Assembly (NCBI RefSeq): GCF_048820895.1
Contig: NZ_JBMERQ010000011.1
Coordinates: 1 to 64,000, forward strand
Direction: 5' to 3'
Length of the DNA stretch: 64,000 bases
Source of the DNA: Cribrihabitans_A neustonicus
GTDB lineage: Bacteria > Pseudomonadota > Alphaproteobacteria > Rhodobacterales > Rhodobacteraceae
Each line of letters begins with the position of its first letter. Positions within the stretch are counted from its first letter, which is position 1. Below, piece after piece: positions 63,244 through 64,000 of the stretch. The notes beneath the pieces were generated by a model. It did not search any database, was not told the origin of the DNA, and saw nothing but the letters and a program-made list of their open reading frames with translations. The translations under genes were made by a program, and so were the position numbers.

Positions 63244-64000
63244 TCAGATCGCGTGGCCCCAGACGTTGTCGAAGCTGTCATCGAAGCCGCTGTCGGATGT
63301 GATCACCCGGATCGCCTCGTAGGAGCCCGCATCGCCGGTGGACACCGCGTTGATGCCGACGCCGCCGATCGGGATGGCGTCCTGGCCGAGCGAGGTGAAC
63401 GGCGCCTCGCGGCCGGTCAGGCCGAGCAGCTTCACCGTCGCGCCGCCCACATCGATGGTGGTTTTGGAGCCGTTGTCGGTGACCGTGGCGCCGCCGCCGT
63501 CGAGCGCCGCAAAGGCATCCTGCGCCGAGGTGCCGAGGCCGCCGCCGACATTGGTGACACGGAACAGCAGCACGTCGTGGTCCTGGTCGATATCGAAGTC
63601 CTTGATATCGTCGCTGCCGTCGGTGGAGCTGAACGACATGCCGTCCCAGGTCAGGTCGATGATGAAGACATCCTTGCCGTCCCCGCCGGTCAGCCAGTCG
63701 TTGCCTTCGCCGCCTTTCAGGAAGTCGTTGCCGCGGCCGCCGAAGAGCATGTCATTGCCGGCCCCGCCATCCAGGAAGTCGTGGTGCTGGCCGCCATCCA
63801 GGCGGTCGTCGCCCTCCTCGCCATAGAGGCAGTCGTTGCCGCTGTTGCCGAAGAGCGTGTCATTGCCGATGCCGCCTTCGAGCACGTCTTCGCCACGGTT
63901 GCCCTTCTGCAGGTCATTGCCGCTTTCGCCGTCCAGGAAGTCATCGCCGGCGTTGCCCTTCATGGTGTCCTGGCCGGAGCCGCCTTTCATGACGTCGTTG
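63244..64000 (-). CDS. RTX calcium-binding exoprotein, C-terminal part (5' end outside window)
   Basis: The frame runs off the window's right edge. The visible ~250 residues start with at least ten nonapeptide repeats (for example GGAGNDMLFGGRGNDFLKGG), then a ~130-residue beta-rich region and the end FDDSFDNVWGHAI. It is immediately upstream of the ABC exporter and HlyD genes on the same strand, so it is the dedicated substrate or the first gene of a type I secretion operon. Because the left window edge also holds an RTX gene on the opposite strand, these could be adjacent on a circular plasmid. Confidence 0.9.
   Translation of the reverse strand, partial: NDVMKGGSGQDTMKGNAGDDFLDGESGNDLQKGNRGEDVLEGGIGNDTLFGNSGNDCLYGEEGDDRLDGGQHHDFLDGGAGNDMLFGGRGNDFLKGGEGNDWLTGGDGKDVFIIDLTWDGMSFSSTDGSDDIKDFDIDQDHDVLLFRVTNVGGGLGTSAQDAFAALDGGGATVTDNGSKTTIDVGGATVKLLGLTGREAPFTSLGQDAIPIGGVGINAVSTGDAGSYEAIRVITSDSGFDDSFDNVWGHAI

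Overview
The window looks like most of a large plasmid from an alphaproteobacterium of the Rhodobacteraceae/Roseobacteraceae. The evidence is a replication initiator of the RPA (RepA-I-like) family with divergent parA-parB genes, very high G+C, and several roseobacter-style families (DUF2793, PrtD/HlyD type I secretion, RTX exoproteins). Its theme is cell-surface and extracellular carbohydrate. From established knowledge, roseobacter RepA-I plasmids of similar size are known as biofilm plasmids; calling this a relative is inference. The rhamnose (rmlBDAC) genes typical of those plasmids are not present in these 64 kb.

Layout. 1-1.2 kb: 3' part of an RTX exoprotein. 1.6-5.6 kb: sugar aminotransferase, small Cys-rich ORF, Wzx-like flippase and a GT2. 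5.6-6.75 kb: a repeat-rich gap, then a LuxR/CsgD-type regulator with a degenerate receiver. 7.06-10.35 kb: a 3.2-kb mobilisation cassette (MobV relaxase, AT-rich oriT/oriV-like segment, unknown gene) between two identical 59-bp repeats that copy the 3' end of the next gene. 10.3-14.1 kb: an RTX protein and a DUF2793 phage-tail-like protein. 14.1-19.6 kb: manC, wecC, wecB and, divergently, glmM. 19.6-31.8 kb: a co-oriented run of very large modular glycosyltransferases. 31.9-41.8 kb: alpha/beta hydrolase, glmS, more glycosyltransferases, a glycosyltransferase-sulfotransferase fusion, and glf. 41.8-49.6 kb: two sulfotransferase-like genes, a GlfT2-like galactofuranosyltransferase, and the kpsT/kpsE/kpsM capsule exporter. 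49.6-53.5 kb: a GT2, UDP-glucuronate 4-epimerase and ugd. 53.7-59 kb: dienelactone hydrolase, parB, parA, iterons, repA. 59.3-64 kb: small membrane protein, HlyD and PrtD type I exporter, and the C-terminal part of another RTX protein.

How the genes fit together. GlmS and GlmM feed hexosamine phosphate; WecB/WecC make UDP-ManNAc and UDP-ManNAcA; ManC makes GDP-mannose; Ugd and the epimerase make UDP-GlcA and UDP-GalA; Glf makes UDP-Galf. The glycosyltransferases and sulfotransferase-like proteins would assemble and sulfate one or more glycans, exported by KpsMTE (ABC route) and/or the Wzx-like flippase. The type I exporter would secrete the RTX proteins. No KpsD/Wza outer-membrane channel, KpsC/S, Wzy polymerase or GlmU was seen, so those must lie elsewhere.

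Most notable for follow-up: three 32-bp perfect palindromes with parS-like cores around ugd and the replication module, one with compensated symmetric changes; the 59-bp duplication that marks insertion of the mob cassette between an RTX gene and its terminator; and modular enzymes (methyltransferase + coiled coil + CgeB-like GT + degenerate GT2 + GT4; GT2 + sulfotransferase; heparinase-like toroid + methyltransferase).
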